Positions 36,549 to 49,515 are shown, counted from the stretch's first letter. The stretch is DNA of 64,000 bases from Acytostelium subglobosum LB1 (GCF_000787575.1 NW_012236504.1:124001-188000), one strand, 5' to 3'. Notes: generated from the letters alone by a model not told the origin. Numbers and translations: made by a program.

Positions 36549-36759
36549 ATTATATAATCTCTTTGGTCACTGAATGATCATAATGATGGAAATTTATGAT
36601 CTTTTGATCACAAAACAGTGTTGAGTTTGGTGAGTCTTTATTTCCAGTAAATATTTGAACCCTTATAATATTTATATTATAATTAAATTAATTATTATTT
36701 ATTTATTTTATTGATTGTAGTGTAGTGTCCGATTTGATTGGAATGGAACAACTTGACGA

Positions 36760-39700
36760 TTATATCCGCTGGAAGAATCCACATCTTTTGGCTGGTTGGA
36801 AACCAATTGTTTGGAATGAATCCACTAATAAACTTTGATTGAATCGATAGTCTTCCAATGAATAATAAGTGATATATATTGATATATTACAAATGCTGTT
36901 GAACGATTGGTAACCAAGATGCTTGACCATTCTGTCCAAGTGATGCTTGAGTGAATTGATTCCATAGCATGCCTGTAACAACTCAATCTTATCAATATTG
37001 AATAATAAGTTGAGTGTTTTGAATGTTGCCATTGATGTTGAGGATGTTGTTGGCTTGAGAACTTGCGCGATAGATTTGATGTCTGGAAGTGAAAGAATAA
37101 GTGTCTCCAATCTTTTGAGTTGTGGCAATGCCTCACATAGACTCATGGCAACATCATCCTCTGGAAGAGGATAGTCAGGTGATGTTTGAATGTCCAATTT
37201 GAGCTCAACTAAATTGATAAACATGGGAATACAGACCAGGTTGGAATGGTCCTGGAATTGATAATGCATCATCACACTCAATGCTGTGATGTGATCCAGT
37301 CCACCATCATTATGAGTCTCAATCATATTGCGCAAATGATACAGATTCACATTGATCTCAAAGGTCGTGTTGGGTGTGATGGGCTTGGGGAATGATCGAG
37401 CACCCAATTGAAATGAGTACTCAATCTTTTGAATCGATGGACGCTCCTTGACATAGAGGTCGTGCAGTATGTTCACTATATGATCATGTTCGGAACTTGA
37501 ATTACTAATCGCATAACGTTGTTTGGACTCAACAAACTTTATATGAGTGATGTTTGGAGCATTGACATGGTGAAATTTGATGATTCTCTCATCGTCACTC
37601 CAACTGAATGGGACAATCAATGACTCGAGACGCTCCAAACATTCTGGTTCCAGTGCCTCAGGGAGGAACCACAGTTGATCCAAATGAATGTGAAGTGGTG
37701 GATTGCGCAAGAGACAGAACTCTGATCCAATGTGTTCGATGTAATTGTTGATGGACAATGTTTTGATCACATTGTTTGAGAGCACCGTGCTCACTGATCC
37801 ATGGAATTGTTTGGAAACAATCGATAACATCAACAACCAATCGGTATCCAAGTCAACTTGATCATCGAGTATGATCAACTTGATAATGTGTGTGATGAGC
37901 AGTGGTGGAAGTGATGGGATGGTGTTGGTACATGGCGAATAATCCAGCACCTCTTGGTCGGGTCTAAACCTCCATTGTGCCAGACCACGGGCGCTGTTCT
38001 CCCAAATGATTGAATGATGCTTGAATTGTTTGAATGATTGTTTGTGAGTGATAAACTCTGGATGCTGAGTGTCCACTCTCTCCATCAAACGTTGCTTATG
38101 ACCTTGATATTCATTAATATTTCGATCGCTAATCTTGAACTTATGCTTGAGATATTGATATGCTGCGGCAGGATGTAACTTTGGTTCCAGTGTCGTGTCC
38201 ATCAAAAATCTCTCCAAAACTGCCGGTGGCTCGGCACCACAGTCGTAATCCATATCTTGGTTGATGTTTGGCTCAAACATCATCATGTTGTCAATGAGTG
38301 TGATCCACATTGAAGAGAGATTGCTTGGGTTGGAGTTGACAAATCCATGTAAGTCCTTCATTCTAAGATTGGTTACATTCACCATCCTGTCGATTATATC
38401 ATTGATAAATTGTTCGCCAACAAGATAGCCTCGTTCATTGCACTTGCCAAGGAAATGATAATTGTTCGGTGATCTGATCGAGAGCATGTGATTGTCAAAC
38501 AAATGTTTGATCTCTGTTGGGTACTTCTCCATCAACTCGTCGGTGAGCAGTTGCTCTGAGTTACCGATACTAATCAGATGGGTGATGGCTAACCGAATGA
38601 AATTGATTGTTTGTCGATGTGACATCTCGAACAGAGCAACTGATGCGATGACGATGACCCGAGTTTCACAAATGTTTGAGTCGAATAATCTGTTCCAATT
38701 AATGAGTTCATTGATATTGGTAATCATTAGTTGTACATCCTGTCCATTCTCTGAGCACAGTCTCAGACAATGAGCGATGCCTTGAAGGCACAGGATATCC
38801 TGTTTCTTGGCAAGGTAGTCAACTACATTTGAATGAAACTTGATTGATTGATTGGGATGATTCCAGTGATTTTGATTGAGTGAGTGATGGGATGACAAGC
38901 CTCAAAGTTGCCTACCCGCCATATGTACTTACTTTTGGATACTCGAGGCCAAGCCTCTTGATCAGTATACTCTTATTGAAATTGTCAAGATTTTGTAAAC
39001 AATGATCGAAACAGGATTGGAATGATCGGATGAATGGATTGAACAATGAGAATCGTCTGTTGATATTGTGCTGATTGAACAACATGTCAATCATCAATTG
39101 TTGATTCCTATCCTCATCAATCACTTCATTACCCAACTTCAGAAGAGTGGGGATGAAGACATTTTTCCGATCATGTTGATAATCGTCTACCGAGGACACC
39201 ATGAGGCTATATGAATGAGTGAACGAGTAAGTGAGTTAGTGAGTGACGGGTAGATTGATGGACGATAGCTTACTCAAAGAGTTCTTGCTTGTGGGGTACA
39301 AGGTGGACTGGAGGTACTATTCTTTCTTTGAGTCCAAGATATCTGAGCTTGATGTCTTTGGACGTCGAAGGCGAGAAGAACCATCGATTGAGTCGATCAT
39401 TGATCATGCCACGTCTTTGTCCTTGATGTTCATCACAAAATGCTTGAACAATATTGTCATAACCATTGTTGTCAAGATGAATATAGTTAATCATCAAGTT
39501 GATGTATTGTTCAAAGAGATGATCGATTCGCTCTTGATCGTGTGTGGCGCGCAGAGGTGTCAACAATGTGTTGAGGAATGATTGATCGACCAACACCATG
39601 TATGACCAATGTCGTTCCTCAAGGGCGGAGTCCAGATGTGATAGTGCATGATCTTGTGATACATTCCTGTTCAACAACTTGCTTACCAAATCATACACTC

Positions 39701-40484
39701 CATTTGATTTACAGCGTTCAACAGTATATTGATTGCCAAGCATCTGAATGGGATGGACGGATGGTGGATGTTAGTCACTCACTCATTCAATGATCATCCA
39801 TCACAGAGCTACATACCTTGGAAATGAGTGGCAAGAAGGCATTGATGAAGTAGTGTTGATCGAGTGATTGTGATGATGCTGCCAGTGCCACAGACAGCGC
39901 ATCTATCAGCTCTTGGCAACCACAATCATAATTGAGGTAAACGGTCATCTCCTCCACGACGTTGTATAGTGGTCCATTATTACAACCAACCGCTATCTTT
40001 GTTGTATTGGACCCAACCACCAACCTGTCACTTTGACGCGGTTGGGCAATTGGATGAATGGCTGGTGCTGCTTCACAAAAGGTGACCTGTCCAACGATAT
40101 CCAACTCATAGACCACGAAGTATCCTTTGATCGTGAACTTGAACTTCTGCAGTCTGACATTGATTGACATCTTTGGTTTATTGTGTTGAGCCATCTCATA
40201 CTCTATCAGAAGTTGAAGTCCATCACCATCTATGCCTCCTTCATTGAATATCGCTGGAACATAGTGTTGACCATCGGACAGTAACATACTATGTGTGTAT
40301 ATATATTTGTGAGTAAGTGTAACATCAATCAATCAATCAATCAAAATACATACACCACCCTGTTTTGTTGTTTAAATGGATATGCCTTGTCTACACAGAG
40401 CTGAGGTGTAAGTGAGTAGAACCTATCATTACCATGTGTCAGCCTCTGCTGTAAGCATTGGTCCAATGTATCTGATGTGATCAT
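36760..40484 (-). CDS. RPA70N-like OB fold fused to an F-box-like/LRR-like protein, copy B
   Basis: Exons are 40484-40354, 40288-39817, 39743-39274, 39206-38933 and 38838-36760, giving 1141 codons. All five exons and the intron phases match copy A; exons 3 and 4 have the same lengths (470 and 274 bp). The start ATG, the TSDTLDQCL segment and the RVVMLLSDGQHYVPAIF stretch again fit RPA70N, and here LLSDG is even closer to RPA's LLMSDG. The last exon keeps the F-box-like motif and C-terminal leucine-rich part. Both ends read intact, and no break was seen. The separation from copy A is only 211 bp, so it is a tandem duplicate. Function unknown. Confidence 0.7.
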
Positions 40485-41134
40485 ATTATAAAATATTATT
40501 ATATCTCTATGAAATCACCTCGATCGAAAATCAAAATGATTGAAATTGAAGATATTTTGATCACAAAACAATGTTGAAGGATTTCCAATAGATTGTTTTG
40601 GAAAAGATTAAATAATCTAGATTAATTATATTTAAATATAAATTTAATTATTATTTATTAATTTGATTGATTGTAGTGTAATGTCCGAGTTGATTGGTAA
40701 TCTTGGTGAAGTCCGTTGGAAGAATTAAGTATCATAACAATGTCATTTTTCAGCTTTGGTTCCCCAACAAAGGTAATCAACTATTAATACCTTTGAATTA
40801 AACTGATTGGAATGGACATTGATAGTCTTCAATTTCAATAATAATTGCCAAAGGATTTCCATTTAATATTAAAGTGTGCTCAAACTTTTAATTTGTTGTG
40901 TGTTGGTTGATTACATTGTGATGTGGTTGGTGTAAAAGTGAACAAACACACACATTTGATATCACATTCATCTCATTTCGTGAAGATAAATGTTATGATG
41001 TACATTAGTTAGTCAGAGTTAAAGATATAGAGTGGACTTAAACAAGAATATATATATATATATTATATAGTATTTCAGTAGAAAACAATAAAGAAGAAAG
41101 AAGAAGTACATCAACAACAACATATATTTAAAAA
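40485..41134. other. Divergent spacer between copy B and the AP-2 mu gene
   Basis: A/T-rich 650-bp stretch with ATATATAT at 41046-41062 and no frame of note. It separates two divergently transcribed starts and should contain both promoters. Confidence 0.6.
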
Positions 41135-42673
41135 ATGATCAGTGCACTATTCTTGATGAATAGTAAGGGAGAGGTACTCATCTCTCGTATATACAGAGAT
41201 GATATAAGGTATGAGCATCCGCATCACATCATACCCATGTATGAATGAATGAACTAACATGTATATATATATACTTAGCCGTGGTGTAGCCAATGCATTT
41301 AGATTGGAGGTAGTGTCAGCAAAGGAGAGTAGATCACCGGTCAAGTTGATAGGATCCACTTCATTCCTGTACATTAAGACTGGTGGACTCTACTTGGTCG
41401 GTGTGACACGTCAGAATGTTAACGCTGGAATGGTGTTTGAGCTACTACATCAATTGGTCGAGATATTCAAGTCATACTTTGACGTTGTCAATGAAGAATC
41501 AGTCCGTAACAACTTTGTACTTGTATATGAGTTGTTGGATGGTATGTTATTCCTGGCATATGATCACATAATCAATCGATCAATCATACTCATTCACATC
41601 ATTCGTACTACAAACAGAGATACTTGACTTTGGATATCCACAGAACTGCTCATTCGATGCCTTGAAGTTATGTATCACTCAAGGTCAGGGCAAGCTGAAA
41701 TCAATGGACAAGGTAAGGACATAATATCATTCATTGATCGGAAGACGACAGTCACATTGACACATGAACAACTACAAACAAACAGATGAAGCAGGAGAAG
41801 TTATCAAAGATTACTATTCAAGCAACAGGTATTACACCATGGAGAACACCAGATATCAAGCATAAGAAGAATGAGATATACATTGATGTGATCGAGTCTG
41901 TGAACCTGTTGATGTCGGCAGAGGGTAATGTACTTCGCGCTGATGTTACGGGCCAGGTTATGATGAAGTGCTACCTGTCTGGCATGCCCGAATGCAAGTT
42001 TGGAATGAACGACAAGATGCTGATGGACAAGGAGAAGGGCACGACGTCGCAGGCACCACCATCTGCGCCCAAGCGCCGCGGAAATGGCGTGGAAATCGAC
42101 GACATCACCTTCCATCAGTGCGTCCGTCTGGGCAAGTTCGACTCAGACCGCACAATCAGCTTTGTGCCGCCCGACGGAGAGTTTGAGCTGATGAAGTACC
42201 GCTCGACCGAGCACATCAACCTGCCGTTCAAGGTGATCCCTATGGTCAAGGAGATGGGAAGGACGCGCATCGAGTGCAGCGTCACGGTCAAGTCCAACTT
42301 CAACTCCAAGATGTTTGGCACCAACGTCAAGGTGCTGATCCCGACGCCCAAGAACACGGCCGTCTGTAAAATAGTGGTGGCCGCCGGCAAGGCCAAGTAC
42401 ATCCCCGAGCAGGACGCCATCGTCTGGCGCATCAGACGTTTCCCAGGCGACACAGAGTTCACGCTGCGAGCTGAGGTCGACCTGGTGGCCTCAGTCAATC
42501 TCGACAAGAAGGCCTGGTCGCGTCCGCCCATCTCCATGGAGTTCCAAGTGACAATGTTCACAGCATCTGGCTTCCACGTGCGATTCCTCAAGGTGATTGA
42601 GAAGAGCAACTACACTCCAATCAAGTGGGTGCGATACCTTACAAAGGCTGGCACTTATCAGAACCGTATATAG
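41135..42673 (+). CDS. apm2: AP-2 clathrin adaptor, mu (medium) subunit
   Basis: Exons are 41135-41208, 41279-41541, 41619-41713 and 41786-42673. The first exon gives MISALFLMNSKGEVLISRIY, the longin-fold start of AP-2 mu; RSPVKLIGSTSFLYIKTG and NNFVLVYELLD follow. The C-terminal homology domain reads KNEIYIDVIESVNLLMS, YLSGMPECKFGMNDK, then ISFVPPDGEFELMKYR and ends with KWVRYLTKAGTYQNRI. This subunit binds YxxPhi cargo signals at the plasma membrane. Similarity to animal AP2M1 and Dictyostelium apm2 is very strong across the length. The coding sequence of exon 4 is GC-rich compared with the first exons. Confidence 0.95.
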
Positions 42674-43262
42674 ACACTCTCACACACATGTACCCAGGGA
42701 CTGATTGACTGTATGATCACGACCCTGTCCTTCCTCTCCTCCTATCAATGCTACTTCTTCCTCCTCTACTATCCTTCACATCAATCACACATTACAAGTA
42801 TCAATACATGTTAACAATTATCTCTTAATCAATCAATCAATCAATCATTCAATGAATATCTCTGGACTTCGGGTTATTGGTCGTATGAATCTGCAAAGCC
42901 GACAATGTTCTTGATCGGCTAAGATTTAGTGAGAGCCAGCAATCAACCCCACTCCCCACGCCCACAATCCATCTTGGCGAAACTACCTCAACACGCATCA
43001 GACGAAACATCCAACACAGTTTCGTCGCATTTTTGCTCACTAAATCAACTGACAAGATTGATGAGGGAGGTGGCAATGTTATTACTATTGAGATGATCGA
43101 TGAGTCAGTCCACAAATAATCAATCACTTGTATTACTAAGAACCAGAAGTGATATATATACATTACATGTATCTGTATCATAATTGTAATAATAATAATA
43201 ATAATAGTAATAATAACAATATTATAGTTATATACATATATTGATCGATTGACAATTTAGTA
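42674..43262. other. Spacer with a GC-richer, foldable segment
   Basis: The region follows AP-2 mu and precedes the DDHD gene. It has an AATC run at 42828-42846 and ATA-rich DNA near 43190-43250. In between, 42923-43047 is GC-richer and has nested inverted repeats: an 11-bp perfect outer stem (42923-42933 with 43037-43047) and an inner GCGAAACT/AGTTTCGTCGC pair. It could be an unidentified structured RNA; no known family was recognised. Confidence 0.35.
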
Positions 43263-44846
43263 ATGACTGATCAAAAGTCTAATAAACAAACACAATCAGG
43301 CGTGACTGCATCAACTGCAGCGCCAACTGCCACTCCCGCCCCAACACCCACGCCAACACCTGTGGAACAGGTGCCAATCAAACCATTGGAAGTGGACAAT
43401 CTGATTCTGATGGTACATGGCATTGGCAAACATGAAGACAATTGGTATAGCAAGATTGAACGCGCCAACGTGCTTTACGACACGGTGTGTGGCACAGCTG
43501 GCGTTCAGGCGCGAAAGGCACGCTTCGTCGGAGTCGAGTGGCACTCGGCACTGCACTCCAAGACCGACAGACTCATTGAGAAGGTCACGCCACCATCCAT
43601 ACCCCTGGTACACGAGTTTGTCAATCACACGATGCTGGACATCTTGTTCTGGACGTCCCCCACCTACAGCCAGACCATCTACACAGAGGTGGGCGCGCAA
43701 CTCAATCAAAAGTATCGCGAGTTCCTAAAGGAGTGTCCCGACTTCAAGGGCAAGGTGCACATCTTGGCGCACTCACTCGGCAGCATGATCACATACGACA
43801 TACTATGCCATCAGAAGGATGGCGCGGACCGCGAGCACTGCACAACCACGCAGGGCAACATATATCAGTGGAAGAAGTTCCGTCAGCAACAGGCGGATGG
43901 CGCAACGCGCGACGAAGACGATGAGGACGACGATGGAGTTGGCAGTGATGCCTCCTCATCGCCAGGCGACTCTTTGCTGCCACATCTCTCATTCCCTCAG
44001 CTGGACTTTGAGGTCTACAACTTATTTAGCATTGGCTCGCCTATTGGCGTGCTGTACACCATTCGCGGACACACCAGACTGTCCATACCAAAGTGTGTCA
44101 ACTTCTTCAACATACTCGACCAATCCGATCCCGTCGCCTATCTAGTGGAGCCACTCATCGATGATGGCTTCACCAAGCTAGCACCAACAATCATTCCACA
44201 TCTCGTCAAGAAGAAGTCCCCAATCACAACAAACTTCTCATCCAAGCTATCACTGTAAGTTGTTTGGACATGGAAATGAGCCCATTGGACATGTACTAAC
44301 TTGGACAAATACATATACTAGACTCACCAACAAGGTCAAGGCATTCAGAAAGAATCCATCCAATACATCATCTTCAACTAGTTCGCCAACACAATCACCA
44401 GCGCGATCACCTAATCTTGAGTCTGAGAAACCGGCTACGCCAGCACAGATCAATCTAAAACCCCTGGACGACACGTCCGATGATGACAGTGACGCTGGAA
44501 ACACTACCTACGTAGTTGAGAAGAAGTAAGTCCATTCATTCATCAATCAATGGAACATCCACTCACTGACACACTCATTCAATCAATCAAAAGGGATGAA
44601 CCAAAGGTTGAACTGCAAGAGACGTTCTCATTCTTTGGAGGATGTAGATTTGATTACAAACTGCAACCAAGTATGTTTAATATATCAGAGTACCAAGCAG
44701 TGCCAGTGGCGCACAAGAGCTACTGGACGTCGAAGGATGTGATGTTCTTCATGGTGGAGAGACTACCAATCATGAGTGTTGGCTTTGATTATGGAGACAC
44801 GTCTGGCACTGCTCCATTGACAACGATGATGCCATCAATCAACTAA
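43263..44846 (+). CDS. DDHD-domain phospholipase A1-like protein
   Basis: Exons are 43263-44254, 44322-44525 and 44594-44846. After a Thr/Pro-rich start comes LILMVHGIGKHEDNWY, an alpha/beta hydrolase oxyanion region, and AHSLGSMITYDIL, the lipase GxSxG-type elbow (here with Ala in the first position). The DDHD part follows: LDFEVYNLFSIGSPIGVLY, FNILDQSDPVAYLVEPL and a final KDVMFFMVERL. This family includes PA-PLA1/DDHD1-2, which act on phosphatidic acid and in membrane traffic. An acidic insert (about residues 215-235) splits the domain. The protein has no transmembrane span, so it is probably cytosolic or peripheral. Confidence 0.85.
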
Positions 44847-45401
44847 ATAGTTATTTATGGAGTCACTACAAGACTCTTGCAAGTTCACAAGTGGATACCA
44901 TCCACCCATCATGCTAATACATTTCCAATTTACCGAACTAATGAACAATGAAGTATACAACGACGCGACGTTTGTCTAAGCATTGTGTTTATTTGGTTGA
45001 TTGTTTGGTTGGTTGGTTATTACTACTACTTGGAATGTGGAGCGGAACAACAACAAAGAGTGATGAAGATGATTGATTGTTAATGTTATTACTTTGGTTA
45101 TCATTGAAGTTTGGTTGTTTGGTTGGCTGGTTGTTGTTGCTTGGCTACACTTCACTAAGTGTTGATCCTATATATATTATACAATGTTCCTTGGAGCTGC
45201 TGCTGACGCAGCTGCTGCCTCTGCTGTATGCGTTGGCGTTTGGGTCGCTTTTGCTGTCTGCCTGGCTGACGATTGGGGGGTGGATGGGTCGCTTTGATGA
45301 TGATGTTGATGATGAGTGTTGTTGGGTCGGTCGGGAGGCATTGGCCAACGCCACCTCCTTGCTTTTGATCTCTCTCTCTCTTGTTACAGTCACTTCTCTC
45401 T
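44847..45401. other. Convergent spacer between the DDHD gene and G-beta
   Basis: Holds 3' sequences of two convergent genes. It contains TTGGTTGGTTGG and TTGTTGTTG runs and a CTCTCTCTC tract next to the G-beta stop. Its frames are low-complexity and not gene-like. Confidence 0.6.
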
Positions 45402-46762
45402 TTAAGCCCAAATCTTGAGAAGACTGTCCCAACTGCCGGTGCAGAGGGCCATGCCGTCGGTCGACACGCCCAAACAAGAGACACGGTTGCCGTGGCCGGT
45501 GAGCGAGACGACACGCTCGCCCTTCAGGGTGTCCCAGACGTTGCAAGAGAAGTCGTCGTAGCCGGCAAACATGAAGCGGCCGCTCAGGGAGAAACCAACC
45601 GACGTGATACCGCACAAAATGATGTCGTGAGTGTACTGCATCAACTCGCGGTCGGCACGAATGTCGAACAGACGGCAGGAGGCATCGTCTGAACCAGTTC
45701 CAAAGGACAAACCGTTGGGGAAGTACTGGACGGCGTTGATATCGGCGTCATGGCCAGTGAATGTCTGTACACACTTGCCTCCACGGATATCCCAGAGCTT
45801 GGCAGTGGCGTCACATGCACCCGAGATGAAGTAGTTCTTGTCTGGGGAGATGGAAACGCTAAAGGAATAGGAGTTAAGAAAGAGGGGAGGCGGTGGATCA
45901 TTGTCAGTCATGGTCGTCACGTGATCGATCGATCAATCAATCAATCAATGTAGGACGGAGACTTACCTCATGACGTCTCCATTGTGATCGGAAAACTCTG
46001 TGATCTTGGTACCGTTCTCAATGTCCCAGAGGATGCAAGACATATCTCCACTGCTAGTAATGATCTGTCTGTCGTTGAGGAATCGGCAGCAGGACAGATA
46101 ACCAGTGTGCGAGTTGAGCTCACGGCACACTCTGATGGGAACCTCTCTGCTGCGCAGGTTGTAAATCGAACAAATGTTATCGAGACCACCGCAAGCAACA
46201 AAGCTTGCTGATGGTGAGTAGGCACATGTCATCACCCATGATGATCTAACAAGCAACAACAACATTATAATGTACATGTTAGTAAGTTATAATGATTGAC
46301 TGATTGGTGTACATAGATGTGACTCACCTCAATGGGATGGCGTGCACCTTGTTGGTTGTCAAACCGTCCCAGACCAACAACTTGCCGTCTTGCGAGGCAG
46401 ACACTAGATGAACTGAATCCTCGGCCCAATGCATGGCGTAGATCTTTGCCAAATGACCCTTGAGAGTCCTTCTGATCTTTATCTTACCCTCCAACTTTGG
46501 TAAGTTTGGCAAGTCACGAGTGTATACCTTGACTGTAATATGTTGTTTGATTGATCGCGAATGTATAAGTCTAAACATGTCCATCCATCGATTGATCATT
46601 TATCGCCCTATCTATGATTGATCTTGATTGATTGATTGAATAATATATATTATACATACGTGAGGTATCATTCATAACATCTCTGTTTGTTCTGATCTGC
46701 TCCTTCATGGCCTCAGCATCTCTGCGAGCCTGTTGTATCTTCTCTGATATATCCGATGACAT
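45402..46762 (-). CDS. gpbA: Heterotrimeric G protein beta subunit
   Basis: Exons are 46762-46660, 46532-46328, 46245-45967 and 45858-45402. The N-terminal helix ([17 protein letters not shown]) forms the coiled coil with G-gamma. Seven WD40 blades follow, with clear blade ends [49 protein letters not shown] and LLKIWA at the end. Sequence is nearly that of Dictyostelium GpbA, the single G-beta needed for chemotaxis and development. Three introns, of 127, 82 and 108 bp, are all GT-AG. The final exon is shorter than the others combined but contains the last three to four blades. Confidence 0.97.
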
Positions 46763-47409
46763 TATTTAAAAATCTAAAGTATATTTGTATATGTATATAT
46801 AGATATAATGTATATATGTTTGGTGATGGATATGTACTTCTTCTAAGATAGATATATATCTTTATTTCAAACCTTGTGTGTGTCTCTTACTCATTCATTC
46901 ACTCCGCTCTCATTCATTCATTCACTCTCTCACGCACAGTCAATCACCTCATTCAACACCAAGCACGATTAAAGGGAAAGAAGGTGGTGATCAACTCAAC
47001 TCTCACAAACAGACACGTTCACACACTTCATGGATGACAAAAAAAACAAAAACACAAGCACAACTGGATCTCCCCAATCAGACTTGTACATTTTTTAATT
47101 TTAATTTATTTTCTTTCTGGCTATTATTAGTGTGTTTTTGGATCTATCTGTTCGACCTCACCTCATGGTCTCTGGTGGAAACTGTTTGGTTGATGGTATG
47201 AATGAATGAATACGTGCTTTGGATTGATTGATCGATTGATTGGTTGAAGCTTTAGCGAGTGGTGAGAATCAGGTTGTGAGTGATCGTTTGGAGTCCATCG
47301 ACCTATCCACAAGTTATCCACTTCTCCCCATCTTTGGTAGCCTTGCGCGCAAGACGAGAGACGAGACACGAGACTTAAAGACAAAGATTCTCCGCGTCGT
47401 CAAAGTCAA
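46763..47409. other. Divergent spacer between G-beta and endonuclease III
   Basis: Contains the upstream regions of both genes: TATATATA near 46790-46815 beside G-beta, CATTCATTCACTC runs, and a GATT run at 47223-47245. No convincing frame. Confidence 0.6.
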
Positions 47410-48909
47410 ATGTTGGTTCGACAACTCTCGCGTCTACGACTACCACTAGCACTTCAGAGATACGACAACATTCAACTTCAACATCAACGACTACTACATT
47501 ACTTGGTTGACTACTCGTCTCAATATTGGTTGAGTCAACAACAACAACAACAACTTAAAAGAACGATGTCAACTACTTCAACAACATCTTCAGCAACAAC
47601 CACTGGTCGTGTTAGTCTCAGCGGTAGAAGGAAGAGGACACCAGTGAAGATTGAATATGAAGACCAACCTGAGGCAGCAGCTGACACACTATCAGGGTTC
47701 ACCGATGAGGCTGATGATGCCAACAGCAACAGCAGTGATAGTATGATCATCATTGAAGCTGAAGTCTGTCGGTCCATCGCACACACTAACATCAATCAAT
47801 CAATCAATCAATCATACATTGGTAGTGATCAGGAAGAAGTTACGTTCGTCAACAAAGACAACGACAACGACAACAACAACCAGTACTAGTACAACCACAA
47901 AACAAGTTGGTAGTAGCACAAAGAGTACGGGTACGGCCAAGGCAACTGCTGGCCGCGTTGGAAAGGCAGTGGATAAACTGGAGAGCACAAGGAAACATTG
48001 GCAGGAGGAGTGGAAGTTGATCGCAGAGATGAGGGGTATGCAAGAGGCACCAGTCGATTGGGCAGGTTGTGAGGCCTTTAGTGATCCTGGTCTGGAGGAC
48101 AAGGTGTCAAGGTTCCACGTGTTGGTAGCATGTCTATTATCATCACAAACAAAAGATGCTGTGACCGATGCAGCGATGAAGAAACTCAAGGCACATGGCC
48201 TCACCGTGGACAACATCATTGCCACGTCCACATCAGATATCGAGACACTATTATATCCAGTGTCATTTTACAAGAGGAAGGCTATGTATGTACCCTCCAT
48301 CCTGGAACTATCCCAATCACTCATCCATTCAATCAATCATACTAATGATCCATCACGACATAGTTATCTCAAGGAAGTAGCACAAACATTGAAGAATGAG
48401 TACCAAGGTGATATACCTCCAACGTTTGACAAGATCATGAAGTTGAAAGGAGTAAGTAATGAACATGGATCATCGCCATCACACGCCCCAACTGACTTAA
48501 TCAATGTTACTTAAAGGTTGGAACAAAGATGACCAACTTGATTGTACAGGTGGCTTGGGGAAGAGTGGAGGGCATTGCAGTGGATGTTCATGTACATAGA
48601 TTGGTGAATAGGTTGGGTTGGGTCAGCACATCACATCCAGACGATACTGCAAAGGCACTGCAGGATTGGCTTCCAAAAGAAAGGTGGCGCGATATCAACA
48701 AGCTACTGGTGGGCTTTGGACAGACTGTGTGTCAGCCGGTGCGACCCAAGTGCGAGGAGTGTCGGATCAATCATCTCTGTCCAACAGGTGTATCAAACAT
48801 GAAGTCTGGCAACAAGAAGAAATCAAAGTCTAAGAAGAAATCAAAGGAGGATAGTAGTGAGGAGGAAGATGATGAAGAGGAAGATGAAGATGAGGAGGAC
48901 GAGGAATAG
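47410..48909 (+). CDS. Endonuclease III (NTH1-like DNA glycosylase/AP lyase)
   Basis: Exons are 47410-47740, 47826-48285, 48364-48451 and 48517-48909. The HhH-GPD fold is clear: [15 protein letters not shown], then LKGVGTKMTN, whose Lys is the Schiff-base residue, and [16 protein letters not shown], whose Asp is catalytic. The C-x6-C-x2-C-x5-C iron-sulphur motif ([17 protein letters not shown]) follows. The enzyme removes oxidised pyrimidines in base excision repair. The first 20 residues ([18 protein letters not shown]) look like a mitochondrial presequence; a second ATG at 47567 would give a nuclear form. The tail is Lys- and Glu-rich. The first donor (47741) is chosen because it restores the phase. 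Confidence 0.9.
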
Positions 48910-49515
48910 ATAACCTTGACTCTCTTATACATATAATTAACAAACTATTGACACAGTGTATGTTTATTGGGTTGGTGGGAACAAGAGTTAAATATCAATT
49001 GATGGGATACTGTATACATACCTTACTATTTCGCTCACTCGCTCGCACGCGCGCACATCAACATCAACATCATCAACATCAAGTTATCCATTAGTCCGTG
49101 GAAGTCCACATAGTCTACGCGTCAATCCACAAGGTCCACAAGGTCCACACTATCCACAACTATCCATACTATCCACAAAGTCCACATCCCAATCATAGTC
49201 ATCATTATTATCATTATCATTATCAAAGATCCTTCCATCCATCCATCCATCCATCCATTATTATATCAAATAACATCCGTGTCATATCCGCCGATTGTGT
49301 GATCGTGATGACTCCATTACTCGCCTACGCGCGCGCGCAAATCCAACATTGTTATGTTCAACTGACTTGTTATTGACATCATCTATCTATCTATCTACTA
49401 TATCTACTATCTATCTTGGTCCACGTCTTCTTCGGGTCCACTTGTCCTCTTGGTGGTACACACTTCGATCCATATCTATGTCTTGTCGATCTCGCCAGCG
49501 CACTCGCTTCTGATC
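48910..49515. other. Convergent spacer with TCCACAA repeat
   Basis: Separates endonuclease III from the RRM gene. It contains a TCCACAA-type repeat (49093-49190), CATC and TATC runs (49230-49260, 49380-49420) and a short CGCGCGC tract at 49330. No coding content was recognised. Confidence 0.6.
49093..49190 (+). repeat. Interspersed TCCACAA/TCCATAC repeat
   Basis: About nine copies of a 6-10 base unit built on TCCAC(A) are spaced through 95 bases. This resembles degenerate satellite DNA. No partner copy is seen elsewhere in the window. Confidence 0.6.

Noticed and set aside
42849-43181. Minus-strand 110-codon frame after AP-2 mu
   Set aside because: Composition is not protein-like, it covers AATC and AT runs, and the same DNA is better explained as a foldable non-coding segment.
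45077-45418. Leu-rich frame in the spacer after the DDHD gene
   Set aside because: Produced by TTG-rich simple sequence and overlaps the G-beta stop; resembles low-complexity translation.
49225-49260. CATC run considered as a possible CRISPR-like or satellite array
   Set aside because: A plain tetranucleotide microsatellite without spacers.
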